This document shows, piece after piece, positions 6,830 through 15,310 of a DNA stretch of 35,617 bases. The notes beneath the pieces were generated by a model. The model was not told the origin of the DNA, made no database searches, and saw only the letters and a list, made by a program, of their open reading frames with translations. Position 1 is the stretch's first letter. The number at the start of each line of letters is the position of its first letter. The position numbers and the translations under genes are program-made. Source of the stretch: an uncultured Clostridia bacterium (GTDB lineage Bacteria > Bacillota > Clostridia > Saccharofermentanales > DTU023); NCBI GenBank assembly GCA_937922005.1, contig CAKZWV010000058.1, positions 1 to 35,617 on the forward strand, in the 5' to 3' direction.

Positions 6830-9046
6830 ATGAGAATTTTGATCTTTGACTATTTGCGGGTGATAGCCTTTATATTTATACTCTTTTACCACTTCTACCC
6901 CAATCTTTATCCAGGGGGATTCCTTGGCTTGGACTTGCTTTTTGCCCTATCAGGTTTTCTAGCCACGGGGAAACTCATGGATCAAGAGGCTGAGGCATGG
7001 AGGAGGGGAAGAGGGGGCTTTTCGCTTGCCTCCTTTTATCGCAAGAGAGCCTATCGCCTGTGGCCCGCCCTGATCCTGTGCTTGCTGATTGGCACGGGTC
7101 TTTCCTGGTTGATGTCAGCCGACTACCAGGTGAACCTCAACTATCAGGTGGCTGCGGCCTTGGGCGGAGTCACGAATTACTATGAAATTTTAACCGGAGG
7201 TTCCTACGAAAATCAATTTATTCGCCACCTTTTTCTGCCAACCTGGTCCCTGGGGGTGGAGATTCGTTTCTATCTACTTTTTGGTTTGATGGCTTGGGCT
7301 TTGAAGAAGCTCCACCACCCCCGGGAAACCCGGAAAATCCTGGGCTGGACCAGTCTAGCCATGATCGTTCTTTCTACCATCTTATTGGCCTGGGGCGGGT
7401 CACAGATTCCCAAACAAATAGCCGACACTGGTCAAAAAGACCAACTCATGGCTCTTTTATATTTTTGTGATGTCACTAGGCTGGGGGCCTTCTTTTGGGG
7501 GGTCCTAGCGGCCTGCCTTACTGGCACCCAAACGCTTTCCCACTCTTGCATCCGCCTGATAGATGGCCTGCCTGAATTCCTGCTCTGGATCATTTTTGGC
7601 GTTGATATAGGGGCCTTTGCTTACCTATGTTGGAAGCTTTCCTATAGCAATCCTTGGACCTACATGGGAGGCTTTGTGGGGGTAGGATCTTTGTCTTTTC
7701 TTCTTCTTTATGGTGGAAGGATCTTGGAAGCGAAAATCCAGGATCGGGCCCAGGAAGCCTGGGATGAAGAAGGTCTTGATCACGAAGCCTGGTACGAAGA
7801 AGATCTGGATTACGATGACTGGTACGAAGAAGATGAGCGAGATCCTTGGTCTGCAGCATATAAGGCACCAAGAGCTGGACTACATAAATTTGGTCGGCGG
7901 GTCAGGGCGATTTCGAACCAGGGGATTGTCTCCCTGTCAGCCCTGTCCTATGGGATTTACCTCTTTCATTGGCCCATCTTCGTCCTTTGTGACACCCTTT
8001 TTGTCCGTATTGTAGCGGTGGGCTTGGCCCTTGTGACGTCCGGTGTGTTGTCTTGGCTAAGTTTGCACTATTGGGAACCCATCTTTACCCGGGTCATGCC
8101 AGAATATTCCCAGGCCCCTCAGCTGGAGTGGAGGTCCGTATGGATCTCCTCTTTTGCGTGTTTCTTCCTAGCAGCTATGGTCCTCCTTCTAGCCTTTTTC
8201 GCCCCGGATCTGACTTCCTTTGAGGGTCAGTATTGGCAGTATTCTCTAGCTGCCCAGGTCGATAGCCTTAGCCAGGAGCGGACAGGTGTCCAAGCCATGG
8301 AGGAGAAGGCTTTAGCCCAGGCCCGGGCAGAGCAGGCTACCCAAGCCGGATCCCAATCGGCGAATTCATCCCAGACTCAGCAAGAAGATCCTCAAGCTTC
8401 CGCCACAAATACTCCCGATCCCTCCTTACAGGCTCCCAGCTCCGGGCTGACACCTGGGGATTTGAATGACCAGGGTTTTGAAGGCTCGGTCACCATTATT
8501 GGCGATAGCGTCTTGTTGGGGCCGAAGGAGTATTTGCAGGAGCATATTCTTAATTCTTATGTGTTTGCCCAGGGCTTTATTAGCTTTGATAAGGCGATTC
8601 AGATTGTCGGAGAGTTGAAGGCCAAGGACCAGCTAGGGAAGAATCTTGTGGTGGCCATTGGAACCAACGGGCGTGATAGCTTTCGACAGGATGTGGATCA
8701 GATCATTGAAATGCTGCCGGAAGGGCATCGGCTCATTTTCGTGACGCCCTTTGATGGACGGGGGGATCCCAGTTGGAACTCTTGGCAGACGGGGGCCTAT
8801 GAAAGGACCCTGCCTCAGTATTATCCCTTTATTACGGTCAACGACTGGGCGGCCTATGCGGCACCTCGGCCGGAGCTCTATAAGGGGACGGACACGGTGC
8901 ATTTTTATGGGTTAATCGATACTTATGAACAATATACAGCCCAACTCCTGTTAGCCTTGCAGGAGGCGATTCAGAAGCCAGCCAAGACCCAAGCTGATTT
9001 TGAAGCCGGTCGACAAAGGCAAAGTCAGGCAGAGGGAGGTAGCTAG
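6830..9046 (+). CDS. AT3 (OafA/YrhL-type) membrane acyltransferase with C-terminal SGNH domain, copy 1
   Basis: The 738-residue product has the two-part OafA plan. The membrane part has the R-x10-H motif ending in YHFYPN, an RxxR motif in RKRAYRLWP and the conserved WSLGVEIRFYLLFG. The outer SGNH part starts near residue 545 and keeps GDS (nucleophile Ser560), the GTN block and the D-x-x-H pair in TDTVHF. Such proteins move acyl (usually acetyl) groups across the membrane onto envelope polysaccharide or peptidoglycan. A cytoplasmic-type loop near residues 308-340 carries three 30-bp acidic repeats, and a Gln/Ser/Ala linker (about 490-540) joins the two domains. The next paralogue starts 4 bases after the stop. 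Confidence 0.92.
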   Translation: MRILIFDYLRVIAFIFILFYHFYPNLYPGGFLGLDLLFALSGFLATGKLMDQEAEAWRRGRGGFSLASFYRKRAYRLWPALILCLLIGTGLSWLMSADYQVNLNYQVAAALGGVTNYYEILTGGSYENQFIRHLFLPTWSLGVEIRFYLLFGLMAWALKKLHHPRETRKILGWTSLAMIVLSTILLAWGGSQIPKQIADTGQKDQLMALLYFCDVTRLGAFFWGVLAACLTGTQTLSHSCIRLIDGLPEFLLWIIFGVDIGAFAYLCWKLSYSNPWTYMGGFVGVGSLSFLLLYGGRILEAKIQDRAQEAWDEEGLDHEAWYEEDLDYDDWYEEDERDPWSAAYKAPRAGLHKFGRRVRAISNQGIVSLSALSYGIYLFHWPIFVLCDTLFVRIVAVGLALVTSGVLSWLSLHYWEPIFTRVMPEYSQAPQLEWRSVWISSFACFFLAAMVLLLAFFAPDLTSFEGQYWQYSLAAQVDSLSQERTGVQAMEEKALAQARAEQATQAGSQSANSSQTQQEDPQASATNTPDPSLQAPSSGLTPGDLNDQGFEGSVTIIGDSVLLGPKEYLQEHILNSYVFAQGFISFDKAIQIVGELKAKDQLGKNLVVAIGTNGRDSFRQDVDQIIEMLPEGHRLIFVTPFDGRGDPSWNSWQTGAYERTLPQYYPFITVNDWAAYAAPRPELYKGTDTVHFYGLIDTYEQYTAQLLLALQEAIQKPAKTQADFEAGRQRQSQAEGGS
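7754..7843 (+). repeat. Three 30-bp in-frame repeats in acyltransferase copy 1
   Basis: Units at 7754-7783, 7784-7813 and 7814-7843 each encode an acidic decapeptide with the pattern (E/D)-(A/D)-W-(D/Y)-E-E. They sit in the loop between the last but one group of membrane helices and GIYLFHWPIF. Confidence 0.8.
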
Positions 9047-9050
9047 TAAG

Positions 9051-11579
9051 ATGGATCGACGGATTCGCTCTTTTGATTTTGTCAGGATTCTAGCTTTTTT
9101 CTTGATCTTGACCTATCATTTTTACCCCAATATCCTATCTGGAGGTTTCCTGGGGGTAGATATGCTCTTTGCCCTCTCGGCTTTTTTGGTGGCAGGAAGC
9201 TTTCTGGACCAGGAGGAGCGGGCCTGGCGCTACCAGGGACCCCGCTTTGCCGTGGGGACTTTTTACCGGAAACGTTTGAACCGGCTTTGGCCTACTCTGA
9301 CTCTGTGTCTGGCTCTCGTTGTTGGCCTTTCTTGGTTTATTTCTCAGGATTATCAGGTGGGCCTGACCCATCAGACGGCCGCCGCCTTTGGCGGGGTTAC
9401 CAATTACTATGAAATCCTGACCGGGGGGAGCTATGAGGCCCAATTTACCAAGCATCTTTTCTTACATACGTGGTCATTAGGGATCGAAACGAGATTTTAT
9501 ATCTTTTTTGGCCTCTTAGCCTGGGCTCTTCTTACTTTCTCTCATCCCACTCAGGTCAGACGACGCCTGGCCAGCTTTAGCATCTTGTTCATTGTTATTG
9601 CCTTGGGCTTTTTAGCCTTGGGGACCTGGGGCCTCCAAGTTGCTGAACAAATCAGCCAAGCTTCCTTTGAAGCTGCTGTAGGGAGTGGTCTTGGGGGCAC
9701 AGGCCTGGCCACGAGTGCCGGGGGCATAGCGACTGCGGCTGTTCCTAGCAGAGGAAATGTAACCTGGGCCCACCGCCTTCTCGACTTTCTTGGGGGCAAA
9801 GATCTTTTGATTTCTTGGTTATATTTCTCCGATTTCACCCGGATGGGCCCCTTCTTCTGGGGGATCCTGGCGGCTTGTTGCAGTGGCTTTCAGGAAACCA
9901 GCCCCCGCTTTCATGGCCTGGCCCGCCGTTTTCCCAAGATCGTAGCCTGGATTCTTCTTCTCCTCAGCCTGGGAACCCTCAGTTATTTTTCTTGGTGGCT
10001 TTCTTACGAAGATATCAAGACCTATGCCTTTGGTTTTACCATAGTTGGCGCTCTGACGGGCCTTGTCTTATTCCTTTTCCGCCTCCTTTTGGAACAAGGA
10101 AAACTAGAAGAACAGGCAGCGACCGTGTCAACCCAGCCCCCAGGGCCAGGAGCTGCTCCTCGGCGTTTTTCTTGGCTAGAAAGTCTGGCCAACTTGTCTT
10201 ATGGGATCTACCTCTTTCATTGGCCCCTTTTTATCATCTTTAACCAGGGTTTGACCAAACCCTTAAATCAGCATTTGGCAGTCTGCCTATCCCTAGCCTT
10301 GTCCCTACTCTTGGCCTGGTTGTCGCAAAAGTTCTGGGAACCCCTCTTTGTGAAAGCCATCAAAGAGCCTAGGCTCCAGCCTTGGTCCCTATGGGCCTCC
10401 CGCATGGCCATGATTGTGATGGGGGTGCTTTTTGTCTTTCTCTTGAATCAAGCTCCTGTCTTGACTAAATTTTCCAGTCAAATGTGGCAGATGGCCTTAC
10501 AGGGTCGGATGGCAGATATGGGCCGGGAACGTATGGGCGTTCAGAAATTAGAAAGCAATCCTGTCCAAGCAGCCAGTCTAGGTGCCTCAGAAGGGGCTGG
10601 AGAAGGCCATATGGTAAGAGATGATGTGATGGCCCTAGCTGAGACGGAGAAAGAGGCGATGGAACCTGCAGCTGACGCAAATCCGGAAGTCCCGAAAAGC
10701 GCCCAAGCCACGGAAAGTACCGAAGCGACGGAAACCACCCAAGCTACTGAAAGTGGCGAATCTACGGAAAACACCAAAGCTTCTGAGAGAGACGAAGGCC
10801 AGGAAGCTGCTGAAACCGGTCAAAGCACAGAAGCCAGTCAAAGCTCAGAAGCTAGTCAAAGTACAGAAGCTAGTCAAAGTACAGAAGCGAGCGAGGCAGA
10901 AGAGACCAAGAAGGACGGGCAAAGTGGGCGAAAGCGCCTGCGCCGTCACCCCGATGCCCCTCGTGTGACCATGAACGAGCAAGGCTTTGAAGGAGGGGTG
11001 ACCCTGCTGGGAGACTGTCTGACCGACACGATACGGGATTATTTGCAGAGTAATATTTTAGATACTGATGTTTGTAGTGTCTATGGACTAGCCATGGGTG
11101 GAGGGCTGCAAATCCTCCAAAATATCATTGCCCAGGGCCAGCTCCGTAAGAATGTTGTCATTGAGCTAGGGACCAATGCGGTGCCCTATGCCATTGGTTA
11201 TTTGGATCGCATTATTGAGGTCATTCCTGAGGGCCATCGGGTGATTCTTGTCACCCCCCATATTGCCAACGGGAATCCCCTGGCTTGGCCGGCTTATCAG
11301 GTAACCCTTTATGAGCGAACCTTACCCAAGTATTTTCCCTTTATTACCGTCTGTGATTGGTCCGAGTATGCGTCCACCAGACCCGAATTATATGAAGGTA
11401 CCGATTTGGTCCATTTTTGTTTTAGGTTAACCAGTAATGGCCCATTCAAGGACCAATTGATTGATGCTCTGCAAAGAGCGGCTTATCGCCCCCTCAAGAC
11501 GGATGAATCCTATGAAAATGGCCGCCGTCGACAATTGGAGGACCAAGACGTCGAACAAACGGATGCTACGGCACCATAA
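9051..11579 (+). CDS. AT3-SGNH acyltransferase, copy 2, with GDC in place of GDS
   Basis: ATG 9051 follows GGGAGGT (9033-9039); an upstream in-frame start at 9000 would lie inside copy 1. The 842-residue product matches copy 1 from MDRRIRSFDFVRILAF onward and is very close to copy 3. The membrane part keeps YHFYPN, RLNRLWP and HTWSLGIETRFYIFFG. The SGNH part reads LLGDCLTD, so Cys656 stands where the catalytic Ser is expected. The GTN block and TDLVHF are present. The linker (about residues 510-640) is a long Thr/Glu/Ser repeat region with four 18-bp units. It may act on a different acyl group or glycan from copy 1, or the outer domain may work with a Cys nucleophile or only bind ligand. Confidence 0.9.
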   Translation: MDRRIRSFDFVRILAFFLILTYHFYPNILSGGFLGVDMLFALSAFLVAGSFLDQEERAWRYQGPRFAVGTFYRKRLNRLWPTLTLCLALVVGLSWFISQDYQVGLTHQTAAAFGGVTNYYEILTGGSYEAQFTKHLFLHTWSLGIETRFYIFFGLLAWALLTFSHPTQVRRRLASFSILFIVIALGFLALGTWGLQVAEQISQASFEAAVGSGLGGTGLATSAGGIATAAVPSRGNVTWAHRLLDFLGGKDLLISWLYFSDFTRMGPFFWGILAACCSGFQETSPRFHGLARRFPKIVAWILLLLSLGTLSYFSWWLSYEDIKTYAFGFTIVGALTGLVLFLFRLLLEQGKLEEQAATVSTQPPGPGAAPRRFSWLESLANLSYGIYLFHWPLFIIFNQGLTKPLNQHLAVCLSLALSLLLAWLSQKFWEPLFVKAIKEPRLQPWSLWASRMAMIVMGVLFVFLLNQAPVLTKFSSQMWQMALQGRMADMGRERMGVQKLESNPVQAASLGASEGAGEGHMVRDDVMALAETEKEAMEPAADANPEVPKSAQATESTEATETTQATESGESTENTKASERDEGQEAAETGQSTEASQSSEASQSTEASQSTEASEAEETKKDGQSGRKRLRRHPDAPRVTMNEQGFEGGVTLLGDCLTDTIRDYLQSNILDTDVCSVYGLAMGGGLQILQNIIAQGQLRKNVVIELGTNAVPYAIGYLDRIIEVIPEGHRVILVTPHIANGNPLAWPAYQVTLYERTLPKYFPFITVCDWSEYASTRPELYEGTDLVHFCFRLTSNGPFKDQLIDALQRAAYRPLKTDESYENGRRRQLEDQDVEQTDATAP
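10821..10892 (+). repeat. Four 18-bp in-frame repeats in the linker of acyltransferase copy 2
   Basis: Four units encode QSTEAS-like hexapeptides. A looser 12-base TE-rich pattern precedes them from about 10710. The region lies between the membrane domain and the SGNH domain. Confidence 0.85.
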
Positions 11580-11611
11580 GCTACTGATGCTACGGCTGCG
11601 CCATAAGCTAC
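11562..11611 (+). repeat. Tandem duplication across the stop of acyltransferase copy 2
   Basis: GATGCTACGGC...CCATAAGCTAC occurs twice head to tail (11562-11585 and 11586-11611; the second has a few extra bases). The first copy holds the TAA stop of the gene. Confidence 0.75.
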
Positions 11612-11625
11612 GAAAGGAAAGCTCT

Positions 11626-13257
11626 ATGAATCAACGGATACGCTCTTTTGACCTTATCAGGATATTAGCCTTTATCTTGATTTTGACCTATCATTTTTAT
11701 CCTAATATCCTTTCCGGAGGTTTCTTGGGGGTAAACATTCTCTTTGCCCTCTCGTCTTTTTTGGTGGCGGGCAGCTTCCTGGACCAGGAGGAGAGGGCTT
11801 GGCGCTACCAGGCGTCTCGCTTTGAAGCGGGAAGCTTTTACCGGAAGCGTTTCTACCGACTTTGGCCAACCCTGACCCTGTGTTTGGCTCTTGTTGTTGG
11901 GCTTTCTTGGTTCATTTCTAAAGATTATCAGGTAGGTCTAGCCCATCAGACAGCGGCAGCCTTTGGCGGGGTAACGAATTACTATGAAATCCTAACAGGA
12001 GGGAGCTATGAGGCCCAATTTACCAAGCATCTTTTTTTGCATACTTGGTCTTTGGGGATCGAAACGAGGTTTTATATCTTTTTTGGTCTACTCGGCTGGG
12101 CCTTAGTGACCTTTTCCCCACCGACCAAGGTCCGGTGGCGTCTGGCCTGGTATAGCATTCTATTTATTTTCCTCTCTGTAGGCTTATTAGCTGCAGGCAG
12201 CTGGTGCCTCCATGTGGCCCAGCAAGCCAGTCAAGCGACGATGGAAGCAGCGGTTGGAAGCTTAGGGGGAGTAAGCTTGCCCGGTACTGCAGGGGGCATG
12301 GCTACCTTGACTCCACCTGGGAGTGGCGACATGACCTGGGCTCACCGCATCCTTGACTATCTTGGGGGAAAAGATCGGCTGATTTCCTGGCTGTATTTCT
12401 CCGATTTGACCAGGATGAGCCCCTTCTTCTGGGGTATTCTCGCTGCTTGTTGTAGTGGTTTTCAGGAGACGAGTGCCCGCTTTCATAGCTTCTCCCGGCG
12501 TTTTCCTAAGATTTTAGCCTGGATCCTCCTTGTCCTTAGCATTGGGAGCCTCCATTATTTTGCCTGGTGGCTATCTTATGAAGACATTAAGACCTATGCT
12601 TTTGGTTTCACGGTGGTTGGGGCCTTGACTAGCCTTGTCCTCTTCCTCTTACGGGTCCTTTGGGAGCAGAAAAAACCAGTTGCCATGGCAGCAACTACTA
12701 TGGCCCAGGCGGCCCCTGTCATGATGCCGCAAGGGGCCCCAGGCTTTGCCCCTGCTCCAATGGAAGCCCCTAATCCTGGCACTGCTCCTGTTTCTGCTTT
12801 AAATGCTGTTCCAACTGCTGCTCCTGCTGGGGCCCCTGCTCAGGTTTCGGCCAAGCCTTCCCGCCGCTTTGCTTGGTTATCGACCCTAGCCAACTTATCC
12901 TATGGAATCTATCTCTTCCACTGGCCACTTTTTATCATCTTTCACCAAGGCCTGGCCAAGCCCTTGAACCAGCACCTAGCGGTCTGCCTCTCCCTTGCCT
13001 TATCTCTGTTCTTAGCCTGGTTTTCGCAAAAATTCTGGGAACCCCTCTTTGTCAATGCTTTGAAAGAACCGAAGATTCGGCCTTATTCCATCTGGGCCTC
13101 CCGCCTGGCCCTGGTTTTGACAGGGATCCTCTTTATTTCCTTGCTCAATCAAGCTCCGGTCTTGACGGACTTTTCCAATCAATTATGGCAAATGGCCCTC
13201 AAAGGACAAATCTCTGATATGGGCCGGGAGCGTCTAGGGGTTCAGAACTTAGAATGA
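11626..13257 (+). CDS. AT3 acyltransferase copy 3, membrane half of a gene interrupted by TGA
   Basis: ATG 11626 lies after GAAAGGAAAGC. The 543-residue product matches copy 2 almost residue for residue, with YHFYPN, RFYRLWP and HTWSLGIETRFYIFFG. It differs by a Pro/Ala-rich insertion in the loop coded at about 12680-12860. Translation stops at TGA 13255-13257, where copy 2 continues through ...QKLESNPVQAAS. In the same frame the sequence after the TGA continues DAVQAAS, then linker and SGNH domain, so one nonsense codon splits what was a protein of about 943 residues. The membrane half could still work alone, as some AT3 proteins have no SGNH domain. Alternatively the stop is read through or the gene is decaying. 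Confidence 0.85.
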   Translation: MNQRIRSFDLIRILAFILILTYHFYPNILSGGFLGVNILFALSSFLVAGSFLDQEERAWRYQASRFEAGSFYRKRFYRLWPTLTLCLALVVGLSWFISKDYQVGLAHQTAAAFGGVTNYYEILTGGSYEAQFTKHLFLHTWSLGIETRFYIFFGLLGWALVTFSPPTKVRWRLAWYSILFIFLSVGLLAAGSWCLHVAQQASQATMEAAVGSLGGVSLPGTAGGMATLTPPGSGDMTWAHRILDYLGGKDRLISWLYFSDLTRMSPFFWGILAACCSGFQETSARFHSFSRRFPKILAWILLVLSIGSLHYFAWWLSYEDIKTYAFGFTVVGALTSLVLFLLRVLWEQKKPVAMAATTMAQAAPVMMPQGAPGFAPAPMEAPNPGTAPVSALNAVPTAAPAGAPAQVSAKPSRRFAWLSTLANLSYGIYLFHWPLFIIFHQGLAKPLNQHLAVCLSLALSLFLAWFSQKFWEPLFVNALKEPKIRPYSIWASRLALVLTGILFISLLNQAPVLTDFSNQLWQMALKGQISDMGRERLGVQNLE

Positions 13258-13314
13258 GATGCGGTCCAAGCGGCAAGCTTTTCTGCTGGGAAAGAGGTCA
13301 AGGCTGATACGTCA

Positions 13315-14460
13315 ATGATCCGAGCCGATCGGATATCCCAAGAAGTCTCGGCTGATTCGATGGTGGATAAGGCAAAAAATAAAGATCAAGATACAACGAA
13401 AGACAAGGATAAGCAGGATAACCTTGTCCCAACCCGATCCTTTATAGAAGATCCTTATGGCTCAGTTGATCAGGCTAAGGACCAAGAAGACCAGGATTCT
13501 GATGTAAAAAATCAAACAAGACAGGATTCGAGTGCAAATAATCCTGAGGCCCAAGCCCAAGAATCAGGAGCCGACAAGGAACAAGATGTAGATGACAAGG
13601 ATCAAAATCCGGGCGAGAAGGGCCAAGATCCGGACGGGAAGGACCAGAATTCGGGTGATAAGGACCAAGACCCGGACGGGAAGAACCAGGATGGGCAAGC
13701 CAAAGATGGGCAAGGCAAAGATGAGCAAGCCGAAGATGGGCAAGCCGAAGATGGTGAGGATTCCGACCAAGAGAAAGGGTCGAAAGACAGTAAAGATACG
13801 AAAGCTACACGACGCCGGAGAAAGCCCCGCCGCCGTACTGCTGGAGATCCGCCTGTGGAATTAAACGATCTGGACTACGAGGGAACGGTTACTATCATTG
13901 GCGACTGTCTGACGGTTGGTATTCGTACTTATCTGCAAGAAAATATTCCGGATTCAACGGTCTATGGAGTCTACGGGATGGCCATGGATGCAGGTTACAA
14001 TTATGTTAGAGATTTAATTGCCCAGGGCCTCCTTGGGAAAAATGTGGTTATTGAGCTTGGGACCAACCAAGTCACCCATGCGACTGCCTATCTCAATGGG
14101 ATCATCGAGGCCCTTCCAGAAGGTCACCGGTTGATTCTGATCACTCCCCACATTGCTAATGGCAATCCTGAAGCTTGGGGGGCCTATGAGGTGACCCGCT
14201 ATGAACGAACCCTAGCAAAAGAAGCCTATTATCCTTTTGTTACTGTCTTTGACTGGTCCGAATATGCTTCGACCCGGCCTGAACTTTATACGGGAACCGA
14301 CCTAATTCACTTCTGCTTTAAGATGAGCAGCAATGAACCCTTCAAAGATGAACTCATCAAAGCCTTACAAAGGGCTACAGCAAGAGGGGTAAAAACGAAG
14401 GAAAATTATACAGAAGGAAGAAAACGCCTGGTAGAAGATTTCAATCTTCAGGAAAATTGA
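13315..14460 (+). CDS. Linker and SGNH half of acyltransferase copy 3 (downstream of the TGA), with GDC
   Basis: This frame is continuous with the upstream half; the first ATG is at 13315 but no ribosome site precedes it. The linker is a Lys/Asp/Gln repeat region, then RRRRKPRRR, then an SGNH domain with TIIGDCLTVG (Cys codon at 13906-13908), GTNQ and TDLIHF. Expressed on its own it would have no signal peptide or membrane anchor and would stay in the cytoplasm. I therefore read it as part of a disrupted gene unless the TGA is suppressed. The SGNH part itself shows no further lesion, so the interruption is recent or tolerated. Confidence 0.75.
   Translation: MIRADRISQEVSADSMVDKAKNKDQDTTKDKDKQDNLVPTRSFIEDPYGSVDQAKDQEDQDSDVKNQTRQDSSANNPEAQAQESGADKEQDVDDKDQNPGEKGQDPDGKDQNSGDKDQDPDGKNQDGQAKDGQGKDEQAEDGQAEDGEDSDQEKGSKDSKDTKATRRRRKPRRRTAGDPPVELNDLDYEGTVTIIGDCLTVGIRTYLQENIPDSTVYGVYGMAMDAGYNYVRDLIAQGLLGKNVVIELGTNQVTHATAYLNGIIEALPEGHRLILITPHIANGNPEAWGAYEVTRYERTLAKEAYYPFVTVFDWSEYASTRPELYTGTDLIHFCFKMSSNEPFKDELIKALQRATARGVKTKENYTEGRKRLVEDFNLQEN
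13597..13752 (+). repeat. 21-bp and 15-bp in-frame repeats in the linker of acyltransferase copy 3
   Basis: Four 21-base units (13597-13680) encode KDQNPGE-like heptapeptides. After a partial unit, four 15-base units (13693-13752) encode GQAKD-like pentapeptides. Confidence 0.8.
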
Positions 14461-14491
14461 CGGAAAACCGGGATTTTGTTATTCTGGTGAC

Positions 14492-14576
14492 GTCCTTACT
14501 AGTCGAAGCTTGACTAGCGATGCCCTAGCTGGGGCACCGGCACTAGTGGCAGCCCTGCTAGTGTGTCCTTACTAGT
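14492..14576 (+). repeat. CTAG-rich repeat cluster between the acyltransferases and the AIM24-like gene
   Basis: GTCCTTACTAGT occurs at 14492-14503 and again at 14565-14576. Between and around them lie further ACTAG/GCTAG/CCTAG motifs, giving six CTAG tetramers in about 85 bases, several in inverted orientation (CACTAG with CTAGTG). There is no gene here. Confidence 0.6.
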
Positions 14577-14629
14577 GACGATCGTGGCGCAAAGCTACGA
14601 TTCGGGCAAGAAGTCAGAAGGAGAAGTAT

Positions 14630-15295
14630 ATGCAATATCAGATTGTTGGGGATAATTTGCCGGTAGTCCTGGTGCAGTTGAGCCCAGGAGAGACCATGAT
14701 CAGTGAGGCCGGAGGCCGGTCTTGGCTCCGGGGCCAAGTCAAAACGGAGGCTAAGAGTGGGGGCCTCGGTAAGTCCCTGGGACGGATGTTTTCTGGAGAA
14801 AGCCTCTTTTTAAGCCATTATACGGCCATTAGTCCGGCGGAAATTGCCTTTGCTTCCTCTTTCCCCGGGAGCATCATTGTGAAAGAACTCGCCCAAGGGC
14901 AAAGTATTATTTGCCAAAAAAGCGCCTTCCTCTGCGCAACGGCAGGGGTTGATCTCTCCATTCAATTCCAGAAAAAAATGGGCGCAGGCTTTTTCGGGGG
15001 AGAAGGCTTCATTATGCAAAAGGTGACCGGTCCTGGCTTGGCTTTCCTAGAAATTGATGGTTATTGCCATAGGATCCAGCTGAGTCCAGGGGAAGAAGTC
15101 GTCTGCGACACGGGCATTTTAGCTGCCATGGATGAGACCTGTGACCTCGATGTTCGTATGGTCAGTGGTTTAAAAAATGTGCTTTTCGGTGGAGAAGGTT
15201 TGATGGATACGGTCGTTAGAGGACCTGGTGAAGTCTACCTGCAAAGCATGACACGCTGGGCCTTTGCCGCCATGTGCCAGGGAACGCAATCCTAG
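14630..15295 (+). CDS. AIM24/TIGR00266-family protein
   Basis: The 221-residue product shows the family's beta-rich plan with repeated Gly-rich turns. It opens with MQYQIVGDNLPVVLVQLSPGE, then has an AGGRSWL segment, KSLGRMFSGESLFLSHYTA, GAGFFGGEGFIMQ and LFGGEGLMDTVVRGPG. These are typical of the bacterial proteins related to mitochondrial AIM24, whose biochemical role is unknown. No signal peptide is visible, so it is cytoplasmic. AGAAGGAG stands 5 bases before the ATG. It is followed closely by thiE, but no functional link is apparent. Confidence 0.85.
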   Translation: MQYQIVGDNLPVVLVQLSPGETMISEAGGRSWLRGQVKTEAKSGGLGKSLGRMFSGESLFLSHYTAISPAEIAFASSFPGSIIVKELAQGQSIICQKSAFLCATAGVDLSIQFQKKMGAGFFGGEGFIMQKVTGPGLAFLEIDGYCHRIQLSPGEEVVCDTGILAAMDETCDLDVRMVSGLKNVLFGGEGLMDTVVRGPGEVYLQSMTRWAFAAMCQGTQS

Positions 15296-15310
15296 GAATT
15301 AGCAGCTGCC

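Noticed and set aside
13255..13257. UGA as a sense codon or selenocysteine
   Set aside because: TGA ends other genes normally here (for example 6251-6253 and 14458-14460), the paralogue has Ser at this place, and no SECIS-like element is evident.
13592..13864. Lys/Met repeat protein in another frame of the copy 3 linker
   Set aside because: It is the frame-shifted image of the repeat that codes the acyltransferase linker.
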